64,000 bases of DNA from Enoplosus armatus (taxonomy: Eukaryota; Chordata; Actinopteri; Centrarchiformes; Enoplosidae), in contig NC_092180.1 in the NCBI RefSeq assembly GCF_043641665.1, positions 28,885,554 to 28,949,553 of the forward strand, read 5' to 3'. This document shows, piece after piece, positions 46,342 through 60,700 of this stretch. Within the stretch, counting starts at the first letter, position 1; each line of letters starts with the position of its first letter. Both the position numbers and the translations under genes were made by a program. Under the pieces are notes generated by a model. That model ran no database searches. It had not been told where the DNA came from and saw only the letters and a program-made list of their open reading frames with translations.

Positions 46342-48752
46342 CCCCTTGTGTGTGTGTGTGTGTGTCTCCCCCCATCTGTCTTGGAGAGTTGCCACCAAGC
46401 GGAGACAAGGAGGTTACGCCAGTTCACCTGTCCACACACCTGCTTCAGATCATCCAATCAAGCCATCTACACCACTCCAGTATAAAAGACCGGCTCAGCT
46501 CTCCACTCGTCGCCAAATCGCCCGTTACCTTATCGTGGTAATTTGTGTGGCTCCTTGTGCTTAAGTTAACCTGCTCGTACTCTGTGATTTATGCCTATTC
46601 TCTCTTCGTCTCCCAGACCTTGGTTCACCTGCACCTGCCTACCTGCTCCTCCTCGTGTGGATCTCCGGCCCTGTCAGCTCTCTCCCCGGTCCTCGCCTGC
46701 TCCAACCACCATGGTATCCAGCCTCCTCCACGATCCCCCCCGGAACCCCCTCTTAGCTCGGCCTTCTCTCTGTCTCACGCCTGCTTCAGTTACCACGGCA
46801 TCCAGCCTGCACTACGAATCCCCCAGAACTCGCTCTCTTCTCCATTTAACAATAAATCATTGTTTCAGAACTCTGAACCTGCTCCGCCTGTATTCTTGTG
46901 TCTGCATTTTGGGGTCCAGCCAGTTAGCTTTCCTAACATTCCAACTTATAAAACTTCTGATGGAATAGTTGAAAAGTAGTATTAATCTTTATGGGATTAA
47001 ATCTTAAATTTGCCTCTTAGGTCCTAATTGCTGATGTGTTTGCTAAATGATCATTCGTCCTTAATTTAGGAGCAAGATGGCGGCTGGGTCAAGCACTATT
47101 CATGTAGTGGCTCTGCCCAGTGCAAAAAATAGTGAATTCTGCTTCCTGTCAGAATAGGAACTACTCCTTACCATCCTGAGTCTGGTTGAAAGGACAATGG
47201 TACTTTAAAACAAGCCAATCATCAATACATTTTATTTGTCACACGCAATCATAGGTGCAATCCCAGTAGTTTGAGAAAGGCATCAAGAGACAGGCAAATA
47301 CTGGGATAAATGGTTGCCTTTCATGTTGTTTTACTTTCTGCAGAAAGTGTATGGTCAATTACATACTGTACCTGCCTGCAGTTCACCTCACCTGGTGTGT
47401 CGCTCAGGCACCTGACTACAGGTGTGCTGAGGAGGAACAGTCCTCCACTTCGTAGCCTCCAGCACCATGGCCTCTGCATCCACCAGGCCAAAACCATACA
47501 GGTGGCTGACTTTGAGAAAAGACACAGACTGATTACAAAGGAAGACGGAATAATTATTTACTACTATTTATTTATTTAATCATTCATTTAATTATTTAGT
47601 ATTAGTTACTTATTTCTTAATTAGTATAATTATGTCAGCCTTCAGTGTTGTTGAAAGGGCCTGTGCTAATTTTAGTTAACAAAGCCACAAAACATTTTCA
47701 TAGTTCAAAGTATTTCAAGTATAAAACAGTATATGTACTATGTTAGTATTAGATGTAGAATGCAGTGTACCTCTGTGCCCGGCAGCATTGATCTTCCAGT
47801 CATCAGCTTTCAGGTGGACTGGTCTGGATGTCTTCACCAAAAGATGTTGCACATCCCTCCATGTCAGCAGAAGGCTATAGAAAACAAAGACACTGTGTTA
47901 TGCCCTCTGCTTCCTGGAAGGATTCTCTCGCTTTCCCCGTCTGTGTGTCTCTGTGCTTGATTACAGGAGTGGGATAAGGTGTGCAGGTGTTGGGCGCCCA
48001 GCGACAAATCATCTCCAATCAGACTCTGCTATTTAAACCAGGCCTCAACTCCATCACGCTGCCAGATTGTAGACTCAGTTATTAAGTCAGTCTCGTTTCA
48101 CCCTCCAAGGTTTTTATGTGCCGTATCGCTAAATCCTGTCTTCTGTGCCTACAGCCATCCTGACCTGACTCTTGCCTCAGACCCATTCCTGTTCCTCCTG
48201 AAGATTCTGGATCTGCACTCTGGATCTCTGGACTTCCTCTGCCTGGCTTCCCTACTCATTCCTCCCCTGCCTTGCTCTGATACTTATATTATATATATAT
48301 TATATATTATATATATTTATTTTTTATTCTTATTTTACCTTTTATATTCTACTTATTTGTTATCAAAACAATAGCACCTTCAGACCACGGCAAATTCCTT
48401 GTAATGTATGTTACTTGGCAATAAACAGTTTCTGATTCTGATTCTGATACTCTGGCTCACGGCTCTGCCCTTGCACTTAGCCCCTGATAAGAGACTCATT
48501 CATTTCCACTAAGTATTCAAATAAATACCTTTTCTTGCACCGGTTCCCTGCCTCAGTGTTCTGTGTTTCATTGGTCAACTTTATCCTTTACAGTGCATTC
48601 ACACATGTAGACACAAAGATACAGAAAGAGACAAGGCACCAATCATTGTTAACTGAAGCTATAAGGATTAAACTACTGATGGTCTATAATTTTTCTTGTC
48701 AGCAAATCCCATGAAAAGACACAAACCAACAAAGACTGTGTCCTACACTAGT

Positions 48753-48786
<34 letters not shown>

Positions 48787-51700
48787 TGTGTGTATCCAAA
48801 GCCTGTCCTCAGATGAAAATAGTTCCTGAAAAACTCACTGTTTGTTTGACTTTTGCCTAAAACTGCAGCATCCAGCTTTTTTAAAAAAAAAATTTTTGTC
48901 AGCCAAATTTTAGAGATTAATGTTTTCAGTAGGAACCAAAGGGCTTGGAGCTGACTGCCACAGACAGAGTAAGGAAGTCCTGAGATGGACTAAAGAGGCT
49001 CTGTTTTAATCCACCAGGCCAACCATCGGGAGCAAATTGGGGTTCAAGGTCTTGCCCAAGGACAACATGTGGACAGGAGCAGATGGGGATCAAGCCATCA
49101 AGCCTGTGATCAGTCGATAACCCTTTCTATCCCCTTGAGCCACAGCCGCCAAATTACTAAGACAGAGTCTCTGTTTTCTGTCCCTACTTGAGTTTACACC
49201 CGTATGTGGGTGTGGTCTGCTGCTGTTGAATTAGGTCATTGTCTTGATTGCTTTGACCACAAGGCCCTGCAAAGAGTGGTTAATTCAGCTGAACATACAA
49301 TAGGTGGTGCTCTACCCTGCCTAAAAGATATTTATACCACGCGCTGCAAGAATAAGGCTAGGAGAATCATTTCGGATTCCAACCACTCGGATAACGGTCT
49401 TTTCTCCATGCTGCAGTTGGGAAGTAGGTGCCAGATACACCAAGCCAGCACTGAGAGGCTCAGGAAGAGCTTCTACCCTCAGGCCACTAGGATCCAAAAT
49501 GAAATCCCTGCCTAAGACTCTCCAGTCATACACATATATGACTGCAACAAGTATTACTGCACTTGCCACAAATAACTGGTAAAGAAACATAGACCTAAGC
49601 TTTCATGATCCTTCTCAGTGTTGCACTTCCAGTCCAGTCTGTTTGACCTTTCTTGTGGTCCTCTTCCTTCTGAAATCCACATAGCTCCACAAAGCGGTCC
49701 ATCAGTCTCTGTACTCCAACTCCTGTCCATCCCTGACACACCCAACAATTGTAGAATCATCTGAAAACTTCTGCAGATGGCAGGACTCCGAATATTGAAA
49801 GTCAGAGGCGTGCAGGGTGACGAGGTGAGAGGGCAGTCCCCTGAGGTACACCTGTGCTGCTCACCACCTGTTCAGATGCACAGCCCGGCAGCCACACAAA
49901 CTGGGGTCTGTCAGGCAGTAAGTAATCCAGAAGTTTGTGGAGGCGTCTATACCTGCATCTTCTGGAGCTTCTCTCTCAGCAACAGGGGTTGGATTGTGTT
50001 AAAGGCACTGGAGAAAGAACGTGATCCTCACAGTGCTGTCTGCTTTGTCCAGATACAAATTCAATTCAATTCAATTCAGTTTTATCTATGTAGTGCCAAA
50101 TCACAACAAAAGTCATCTCATGACACTTTACAAATAGAGCAGGTCTAGACCGACTCTTTATAATGTTATTACAGAGACCCAACAGTTCCCACCATGAGCA
50201 AGCACTTTGGCGACAATGGCAAGGAAAAACGTCCTTTAAAGAGGCAGAAACCTCAAGCAGAACCAGATTCTAGGTGGGCGGTCATCTGCTTTGACCAGTT
50301 GGGTTGGAGGGAGAGAGAGAGAGAGAGAGAGACATAGAGAGAGAGGGAGAAAGAGGGAGGGGGAGAGACAGACAGACAAACAGAAAGAGACAGAGAGAGA
50401 GAGATAGACGTAGAGACAAAGACAGACAGGCAGACAGACAAACAGACAAGGAGGCAGGCAGAGATGTATGGCAGCACGAGCAGTAGCCACAGCAGCTATA
50501 ATTATAATAATAATGGAAATATGACTGATAATAGTAGTTACAGCTGTAATAATAGCTGAGATTAATAATGGCTTTAAAAGTAACAGAACTACGACTAAAC
50601 TACTAACTACGACTGGGAGCGCAGTTCTCTAGTGGGGTAATAGGGTACTATGAGCTCTTTAAGATATGATGGTGCCTGACCAGTAAGAGCTTTGTAGGTC
50701 AGGAGAACGATTTTAAACTCTATTCTGTATTTTAAAGGGAGCCAGTGCAGCGAAGCTAATACAGGAGAAATATGATCTCTTTTCCTGGTTCCTGTCAGTA
50801 CATGTGTCACAGCATTCTGGATCAACTGCAGAGTATTAAGGGACTTGTTGGGACAGTCTGATAATAAGATAATCCTTTATTAATCCCTTAGCAGGGAAAT
50901 TTGCATTGTTACAGCAGCATACAGGATAGTGCAATAACAAGAGAGTATAATAAGAAATTGCAATAGTCGAGCCTAGACGTAACAAATGCATGGACTAATT
51001 TTTCTGCTTCTGTTTGAGACAGGATGTTCCTGATTTTTTAAGTATTACGGAGATGAAAACGGGCAGTCCTTGAAGTTTGTTTTACGTGAGAGTTAAAGGA
51101 CAACATCAGATAATTGCAGGTCATACAGGTCTTTATGTCCTTAAGGCATGCTTGGAGCGGTTTAATTACAGCTACTTTAAAGGACTGTGGTACGTAGCCT
51201 GGTTTGGTTTGAAAAAATGGTTTAAGTAATTTGGTGAAGGTCAATGGGAGAAAAGCAATTTAAATATACATCAGGTTTTACAGCTGTTTCTGAGATTCCT
51301 GTGTTTGAAGGTAAGGTACCACCTGAAGACAGGAGGTGATCAATTCTGTCTCTAATAGTTAGAATTTTATCATTAAAGAAGCTAATGAAGTCATTACTGC
51401 TGAGGGTTATAGGAATACATGGCTCAATAGAGCTGTGACTCTCTGTCAGCCTGGCTACAGTGCTGAAGAGAAACCTGGGGTTGTTCTTGTTCTCTTCTAT
51501 TAATGATGAGTAATAGGCTACTCTGGCTTTACAGAGGGCCTTCCTATAAGTTTTAAGACTATCTTGCCAAATTAAACGTGATTTCCTTTCAAGTTTCTGC
51601 AATGTTTGCTTTAATTTGCGGGTTTGGGGGTTATACCATGGAGCTGACTTTACTTGTTATATTATCTTCTTTTTTAGAGGGGCAATAAAGTCAAGTGTCA

Positions 51701-54700
51701 GTCGCATTGAGCCTGTAGCACTGTCAACAAGATCGTCCACTTGTGAGGGACTAAGGTTAGCATAGGAGTCCTCAGTTGTATTGAGACATGTCATTGAATT
51801 AAATGCCGATGGAATCACTTCCTTAAATTTAGCTACAGCACTATCAGATAGATATCTGGTGTAGACTTTTTTGCCTAATGGTGTGTAGTCCAGTAATAGG
51901 AATTCAAAAGTTATTAAATAATCCGATAACAAAGGATTCTGTGGAAAGACAATTAGATGCTCAATTTCAAGTCCATATGTCAGAACCGGGTCGAGGGTGT
52001 GATTAAAACTGTGAGTGGGTTTCTGTACCCTCTGACAGGAGCCGATCGAATCCAATAATGAGATAAACGCAGTACCAAGGCTATCCTTATCATTATCCAC
52101 ATGAATATTAAAATCACCTACGACAATGACTTTGTCTGTTTTAAGGACTAAACCTGATAAAAACTCTGAGAATTCAGATAAAAATTCAGAGTACGGACCT
52201 GGAGTGCGATAGAATATAACGAATAAGACTGGCTTCAGTGTTTTCCAGGTTGGGAGTGAGAGACTCAGAACGAGGCTTTCGAATGAGTTATAATCCAGTT
52301 TAGGTCTAGAGTTCATCAACAGGCTTGAGTCAAAAATGGCTGCAACTCCACCTCCTCGACCGGTACCTCAAGGGATGTGAGTATTAGTATGACTGGGCGG
52401 AGTGGATTCATTCAAGCTGACACATTCTTCACGACACAGCCAGGTTTCTGTCAGACACAGTAGATCAATATGAATATCTGATATTAACTCGTTTACTAAT
52501 ACAGCTTTAGATGACAGAGATCTGATGTTTAACAGTCCACACTTAATTTTCCTATTGTTTTGGCCCATAGTAGCAGTGGTCTTAATTTTTTATTAATGAC
52601 TCCTCTCCTGTTTATTTTTGATTGAATTAATTTAAGTGCTCGGGGGGCAGACACAGTCATTATGGGGCTTTGGGTGGGTAACTGCTCTAATGGAAGCGCA
52701 GAGAAGCATGTAGGACTGCAACTCTGCCTCCTGGTCTGGACTCTGGGTTGTCACAGTTTTGGTTCACGGACACCACCTCGACAGCCAGCGGTTGAATGGT
52801 GACATGCGGCTAAACATATCATTACTGGTCAAATTGGGTAGGGGCCCTGAGAAAACTATGGAGTCCGACAAAGTTTTTGCAAACGTACACACTGACTCCA
52901 CGTTAATTTTTGTGACCTCCGATTGGCGTAATCGGGAGTCATTTTCGCCGACGTGAATAACAATCTTACTGTATTTACGCTTATCCTTAGCCAGCAGTTT
53001 TAAATTTGATTCAATGTCGCCCGCTCTGGCCCCAGGAATACATTTCACTATGGTCGTTGGGTGTGTGAGTGGGGAGAATCTGTTAGAAACGTGAAGTGGT
53101 TGGTGGTGAATCGTGGGCTTCTGCTTAGGGCTATGCTTCCTTCACCCAGCCTCCCTGGCTTCCCGGCTGCTCGGGAGCTGCCAGGGGACAGGTAGCAGGA
53201 GCTACACTGGGTCGGTCTGCACCAGCTACTGGGGACTGGCTGACTATAGCCATCCCCATGGTGTGGAACCGCACCTCCAACTCGCTGAGCCTCGCCTCCA
53301 GCATGCTAAATAAACTACATTTATTACATTTACCACTGTTGCTAAAGGAGGCGGGGGAATAACTAAACATCTGACACACTGAGCAGGACAGAGTAGGAGA
53401 GTGAGAAGGAGAGAGAGAAGCCATCGCTAGCTGCTAAACTAACATAACAGACAGAATAGTGTGTAAACAACTGTGAGATTAACAAAAAAGTTACTAAAAG
53501 AAGGAGAGAGCTATCAGTGTTAAGCAGTACTAGTGTACGTTTAAGTGGTTAGCGGCTGATTAGCCGCTGTAATATATAACAAACAAATATAACTTGTTTG
53601 AGCTTAGAGCAGCCAAACACACACACTACCAGTGACACAGAAACCGGAAGTGAAGCAATGCGCTTACCGCAGTACGTCAGTGTTGGTTTCAATTAAGTGT
53701 GAATTAAGTGCTCAGTGACAGCAAGCCTAAAAAAGCATTCCTCTTTGTACCTATGTACCTATCTGTCTGAACGCACCAGTAGAGAACAAACACCAAAATA
53801 ATTAATGTGTCTCCACCCGTGGCCCATGCTAACCTTCTATTATCGCTGATTCTTAAGCATTTACAACCCATATACACTGTTCAACATCACTAATTAAAAG
53901 GTTTTTTTTGCCTTTGACTGGTCCTTTTGTGTACGCTAAATTGCCAGCCATGGAGCCACTTATCCACAATATCAAGGCAACAAGTTGTCCTAATTAAACA
54001 ACAAAACAGGTTGTTTCTCATTGAACTCTAATACCACCCGTATGAGGGTTTCCTGATCTGACACCCTTTCACTGGATAACATTTGTCAGTGCCTTCCAAA
54101 ACCATCCACTCCGACTTCCTACCTTTGTTATTTGCATGCCAACTGTCCTGTGAGGACATTCCCTGTAAAGTGGATGGTATTTGAGGATAAGAGGATATTT
54201 GTTTCAGTTTTTAATGAGTTGACCAAAAGCACAACTTCCCAAAAACTTGGATATGAAAGAAAAATGGATATGACTAGGTTATGTAAACTGTAGCCAGTTA
54301 CTAAATGGCTACAGAATTAAATAAACCAGTACTGACTAGAGTTAGTTCATGCATACTAAAATGATTTCTTCATCAAAGCCATCAACTTGTCTCTTAGACC
54401 CTATCCCAATGAGGCTGCTTAAAGAGGTTTTACCTTTAGTCAGCACTTCTTTACTAGATATGATTAATCTTTTTATTAACAGACTTTGTACCACAGCCCT
54501 TTAAAGTAGCTGTAATTAAACCACTTCTTAAAAAGATCACTCTTGATCCAGATGTTTTAGCCAACTATAGACCTATATCTAACCCTCCCTTTCTCTCTAA
54601 GATCTCTTGGGAAAGCAGTCGCCAACCAGCTGTGTGACTTTTTACATGACAATAGATTACTTGAGGACTTTCAGTCAGGTTTCAGAGCACATCATAGCAC

Positions 54701-57700
54701 AGAGACAGCACTGGTGAAAGTTACAAATGACCTTCTAATTGCATCAGACAAAGGACTTGTTTTGTTAGACCTTGGCACTGCATTTGACACCATTGACCAT
54801 CATATCCTATTACAAAGACTGGAACATTTAATTGGCATCAAAGGAACCGCACTAAGTCGTATTTATCAGATCGATCTCAGTTTGTACATGTTAATGATGA
54901 ATCCTCCATGTACGCCAAAGTTAGTCATGGAGTTCCATAAGGTTCTGTGCTTGGACCAATACTATTCACCTTATATATGCCTCCTTTAGAAGATATTATT
55001 AGAAAACAGTCCATAAATGTTGATGCGGATGATATCCCGTTATATCTATTGATCAAGCCAGAAGAACCTCATCAGTTTACTAAGCTCCAAGCATGCCTTA
55101 AGGACATAAAGACCTGTATGACCTGCAATTATCTGATGTTGTCCTTTAACTCTCACGTAAAACAAACTTCAAGGATTGCCCTTTTTCATCTCCGTAACAC
55201 TTAAAAAATCAGGAACATCCTGTCTCAAACAGATGCAGAAAAATTAGTCCATGCATTTGTTACGTCTAGGCTCGACTATTGCAATTTCTTATTATACTCT
55301 CTTGTTATTGCACTATCCTGTATGCTGCTGTAACAATGCAAATTTCCCTGCTAAGGGATTAATAAAGGATTATCTTGTTATCAGACTGTCCCAACAAGTC
55401 CCTTAAGACTCTGCAGTTGATCCAGAATGCTGTGGCACGTGTACTGACAGAAACCAGGAAAAGAGATCATATTTCTCCAGTATTAGCTTCTCTGCACTGG
55501 CTCCCAGTAAAATCCAGAATAGAGTTTAAAATCCTTCTTCTCACTTACAAAGCTCTTACTGGTCAGGCACCATCATAACTTAAAGAGCTCATAGTACCCT
55601 ATTACCCCACTAGAGCACTGTGCTCCCAGAATGCAGGGTTGCTTGTGGTTCCTAGAGTCTCCAAAATCGGAACAGGAGCCAGAGCCTTCAGCTATTAAGC
55701 TCCTCTCCTGTGAAATCGGCTCCCACTTTGGGTTCGGGAGGCAGACACACACTCTACTTTTAAGAGTAGGCTTAAAACTTTGCTTTTTGATAACGCCTAT
55801 AGTTAGGGCTGGCTCAGGCCTGCCTGGACCAGCCCCTAGTTATGCTGCTATAGGCATAGACTGCTGGGGGATCTCCCATGATGCACTGAGCTTTCCTCCT
55901 CTCCCTCTCCATCTTTACACATTCATGTCCCTCCAATGCATGTTACTAACTTTATATCTTCCCTGGAGTTTCTCTGTGCTTTCTCATCTTGCAGGTTCCT
56001 GTGGATCATGGTCCTGGTACACCTGGCTGCTGCTGCTATGGGCCCGCTTGACTCTCATCACTACAATTATTATTTTTAGTCATAGTTCCGTTACTATTAA
56101 AGTTGTTATTGCTATTATTAATCATATTTCAACAGCTGTAACTACTATTATCAGTCATATTTCCATTATTATTATAATTATAGTTGCTATGGCTACTGCT
56201 ACTATATATCTCAGCCTTTCTGCCTGTCTCTCTCTCTCTCTCTCTCCACCGGTCAAAGCAGATGACCGCCCACCTAGAGTCTGGTTCTGCTCGAGGTTTC
56301 TGCCTCTTAAAAGGAAGTTTTTCCTTGCCACTGTCACCAAAGTGCTTGCTCATGGTGGGAAATGTTGGGTCTCTGTAATAATATTTTGTTGTGATTTGGC
56401 CCTATATAAATAAAACTGAACTGAATTGAAATGCTGTAGGTGAATTTCATCAGAATGTTGCTATGGGAGCAAGTAATTTAGAGAAATAATTATATTTTTG
56501 GCTGTCTATCTGTCAGGAGACAGATGGCGGCAGAAAAGGGGAGAACAGAGTAATGACATTTTTATGACAGCAAGACAGAAAATGTGACTGACTTGGCCTC
56601 TAGGGCGAGAGCTATGATTCCAGCCACAATGGGAGCAGAGACAGAAGTGCCAGTATGACCATCAGTGCAGCGCTGCCGGAGATCAGTGGTTACCTGCAAG
56701 GGACCACAAAAACAGTATAGTTCCCATTTGATTCACTGTTTATAGATCTGATTTCATATGAATTTCCTTCTATTACTAATCAATGCTGTATTGGTTGTCT
56801 ACAGAAAGCCCTTAATTTGACAACATTTCAATCAGACTATACATACACAAATGTTTAAACAGAGGTAAATCACAAAAAAAGCGTTGAATTATTCATGCAG
56901 GCTTTCCCTCCCACGCCTGCTCTCTCTTGGTTCTCAGTCAATAATGTTGTTGTTTGTAAAATTACAAATGTTATTGATGCCATTGCCCCCACTAAGGTAA
57001 TGGTAGTCTCTGGTGCACAAAAACCACCAAGAAAAGCTCTGAGAGGGTCAGGTAGAGCTCTTTAAAATCCTATTTAAATGTCTTTTTGTATTGTGTGTTT
57101 CTTTTATATCTTGTCTTAATGGCGTTTGTCTTATATACTGCTCTGTTGTTTAAAGGTGCTATACAAAAAGATTTGCCGATGCATATGTATTATGTTATTC
57201 ATGATTCATTTCTATTTGTCAGAGTCTCAGACCTGGTGTTACGAATGGACTACATGCTTTTTATCAATGTGACGTACGTTTGTGTGGTGCCAGAACTGCC
57301 TTCAGGGCAGCGTGAGTCACTAAAGGAGTGAGTTCCTTAATAAATACTTAGCCTGAAAATCAGACTGAGCTGCCTTTTCATTTCACTGCATTGTTCAAAA
57401 AACAGACCCTGACAGGAAACACTGAAAGTCTGCTTTGCTCATGCTGGAGCTCATAAGCCCTGCTTGTTTAAGTAAATGACAGATTGGAGAAGGGGGTCTG
57501 TGAGACACTCTGTTTGTGGTGTCCTCTCCACAAGCTGGCCTGACTGTTTGGCTGGCCTCCACCTTAGGCACTAGGGTGCTTGTTTTCGTTTCACTCTGGT
57601 TAGTTTTACACAAGCCAAAGCATAATATTTACACTGAGAAACACAGTGTGGGACAGGGCCACAGAGAGACAGATTCTCACAGTTTGCTCTTAACTGCAGC

Positions 57701-60700
57701 AGAGCACCACATTAAAAACTTTTTGAGTAGCAGTCTGTTATAACATCCGTCATTTTTATCTCTTCTCTTAGTCATCTTTCTCTTATCTTCAGTCTACTCT
57801 TCACATGAGATGAGAAGCACACCACAGTACAAGCAAACATAATCTACGCAGACGTGGCTTGTTTGCTCCACGCTAACAACTTAGCATACTGTCACATTCA
57901 CAGGTTGTCATTTGTCATTTTTGATTGGTTTCCAAGCTACAAGAAGGCGAGTCTTACGTAATATGAGCCAGCCTGAGGGTAGACAATAGAGGGAGGAAGA
58001 GGAGGGATGTGGATGCTTGAGGGTGGCATTGCAAAGGGACACTTTTTGTTGAATGAACTATCATCCTTTAAGTATTCAATTCAATTTCAATTCAATTCTA
58101 TTTATATAGCGCAAAATCACAATAAAAGTCATCTCATGCCACTTTACAAATAGAGCAGGTCTAGACCGTACTCTTTATAATATTATTACAGAGTCCAACA
58201 GTTCCCACCAAAGGCGACCTTTGGCGACAGTGGCAAGGAAAAACTTCCTTTTAAGAAGCAGGTGGGCAGTCATCTGCTTTGACCGGTTAGGTTGGAGAGC
58301 GAGAGCGAGAGCAAGAGAGCGAAAGAGAGGGAGACGGAGAGAGAGAGGGAGGGAGGGAGACAGACAGAGGGACAAGCAGATAGAGAGAGACACATAGAGA
58401 CACAGACAGAAATGTATAGCACCACGAGTAGTAGTCATAGCAACTACAATTACAATAATAATGGAAATATGGCTGATAATAGTAGTTACAGCTGTAATAA
58501 TAACTCAAATATGATTAATAATAGCAATAACTTTAATAATAACAGAACTATGACTAAAAATAATAATTGAAGCGATGAGAGTCAAGCAAGCCCATGGCGG
58601 CATCAGCCAGGCATACCAGGACCATGATCCACAGGAACCTGCGAGAAAGAAACTCCAGGGAAGATGTAAAGTTAGTAACATGCACTAGTGGGACATCAAT
58701 GTGTAAAGAGGGAGAGGAGAAAAGCTCAGTGCATCATGGGAGATCCCCCAGCAGTCTATGCCTATAGCAGCATAACTAGGGGCTGGTCCGTGCAGGCCTG
58801 AGCCAGCCCTAACTATAAGCGTAAAAAACAAAGTTTTAAGCCTACTCTTAAACGTAAAGTGTGTGTCTGCCTCCTGGACCCAAACTGGGAGCTGATTCCA
58901 CAGGAGAGGAGCTTGATAGCTGACGGCTCTGGCTCCCATTCTGCTTTTGGAGACTCTAGGAACCACAAGCAACCCTGCATTCTGGGAGCGCAGTGCTCTA
59001 GTGGGGTAATAGGGTACTATGAGCCAGTACAGCCAGTACTGTCAGTACACGTGCCACAGCATTCTGGATCAACTGGAGAGTCTTAAGGGACTTATTGGTA
59101 CAGCCTGATAATGAGGAATTACAATAATCCAGCCTAGACGTAACAAATGCATGGACTAATGCATTCTGCACCTGTTTGAGACAGGATCTTCCTGATTTTT
59201 GAAATGTTACGGAGGTGAAAAAAGGCAGTTTGGTTTGGAAGTTTGTTTTATATGACAGTTAAAGGACATGTCCTCATCAAAGGTAACTGAGATTCCTCAC
59301 AGTGGCGCTGGAGGCCAGGACAATGCCATCTATAGTAACTATATCCTTAGATACTGTTTCGGAGATGTTCAGGGCCAAGAACAATAACTTCTGTTTTGTC
59401 CAAGTTCAATATCAGATAATTGCAGGTCATCCAGGTCTTTATGTCCTTAAAGCATGCTTGGAGCTTAGCTAACTGACTAGGATCTTCTGACTTGATTGAT
59501 AGATATAACTGGGTATCATCCACATAGCAATGAACATTTATGGACTGTTTTCTATATATAATGGCCTAAAAGAAGCATATATAAAGGTGAATAGTATTGG
59601 TTCAAGCACAGAACCTTATGGAACTCCATGAATTTTGGCATGCATGGAGGATTTATCGTTAACGTGTACAAACTGAGATTGATCTGATAAATACAACTTA
59701 AACCAGTTTAGTGTGGTTCCTTTAATGCCAATTAAATGTTCCAGTCTCTAATATGATATGATGGTCAATGGTGTCGAATGTTGTGTCTCTGTGCTATGAT
59801 GCGCTCTGAAACCTGACTGAAAGTCCTAAAGTAACTTATTGTCATGTAGAAAGTCACACAGCTGGTTGGCGACTGCTTTCTCAAGGATCTTGTGAGGGTT
59901 AGATATAGGTCTATAGTTGACTAAAACCTCTGGATCAAGAGTGGGTTTTTTAAGAAGAGGTTTAATTACAGCTACTTTAGAGAAAGCAATCTAAATATAT
60001 CATCAGGTTTTACAGCTGTTTCTGAGATTCCTGTGTTTGAAGGTAAGATACCACCTGAGGACAGGAGGTGATCAATTTTGTCTCTAATAGTTGGAATTTT
60101 ATCATTAAAGAAGCTCATGAAGTCATTACTGCTGAGGGTCATTACTGCTGAGGGTTATAGGAATACATGGCTCAATAGAGCTGTGACTCTCTGTCAGCCT
60201 GGCTACAGTGCTGAAAAGAAACCTGGGGTTGTTCTTGTTCTCCTCTATTAATGATGAGTAATAGGCTGCTCTGGCATTACAGAGGGCCTTCCTATAAGTT
60301 TTAAGACGATCTTGCCAAATTAAACGTGATTCTTCCAGTTTGGTGGAGCGCCATTTCCTTTCAGGTTTGTGCAACGTTTACTTTAATTTGCAGATTGGGG
60401 TGTTATACCATGGAGCAGACTTTCTTTGTTTTATTATCTTCTTTTTTACTTTTTTCTTTTTCTTTTTATTTTCAGTTTATTTCCATCCCCTAACTTTATC
60501 TTAGCTAACTGGCTACTGATAATAATATATGGCGCAGTGGTTAGCACTGTCGCACGGGAGGTAAAGCTGGTTAGAGCGGGTTGGGGGTTCAATCCCTGGC
60601 TGCCCCCGTCATGTCGAAGTGTCCTTGAGCAAGACACTGAACCCTAAGTAAGCACCTTGCATGGCAGCTTGGTCGCCATCAGTGTGTGAATGTGTGAGTG

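Noticed and set aside
46214..46979. Overlapping plus-strand ORFs of 95-144 codons
   Set aside because: Produced by a TC/TG microsatellite and an LTR-like sequence; no domain, several frames open at once.
60537..60610. tRNA gene on the plus strand
   Set aside because: A- and B-box-like motifs are present, but no cloverleaf can be drawn with confidence and the unit continues into a SINE body.
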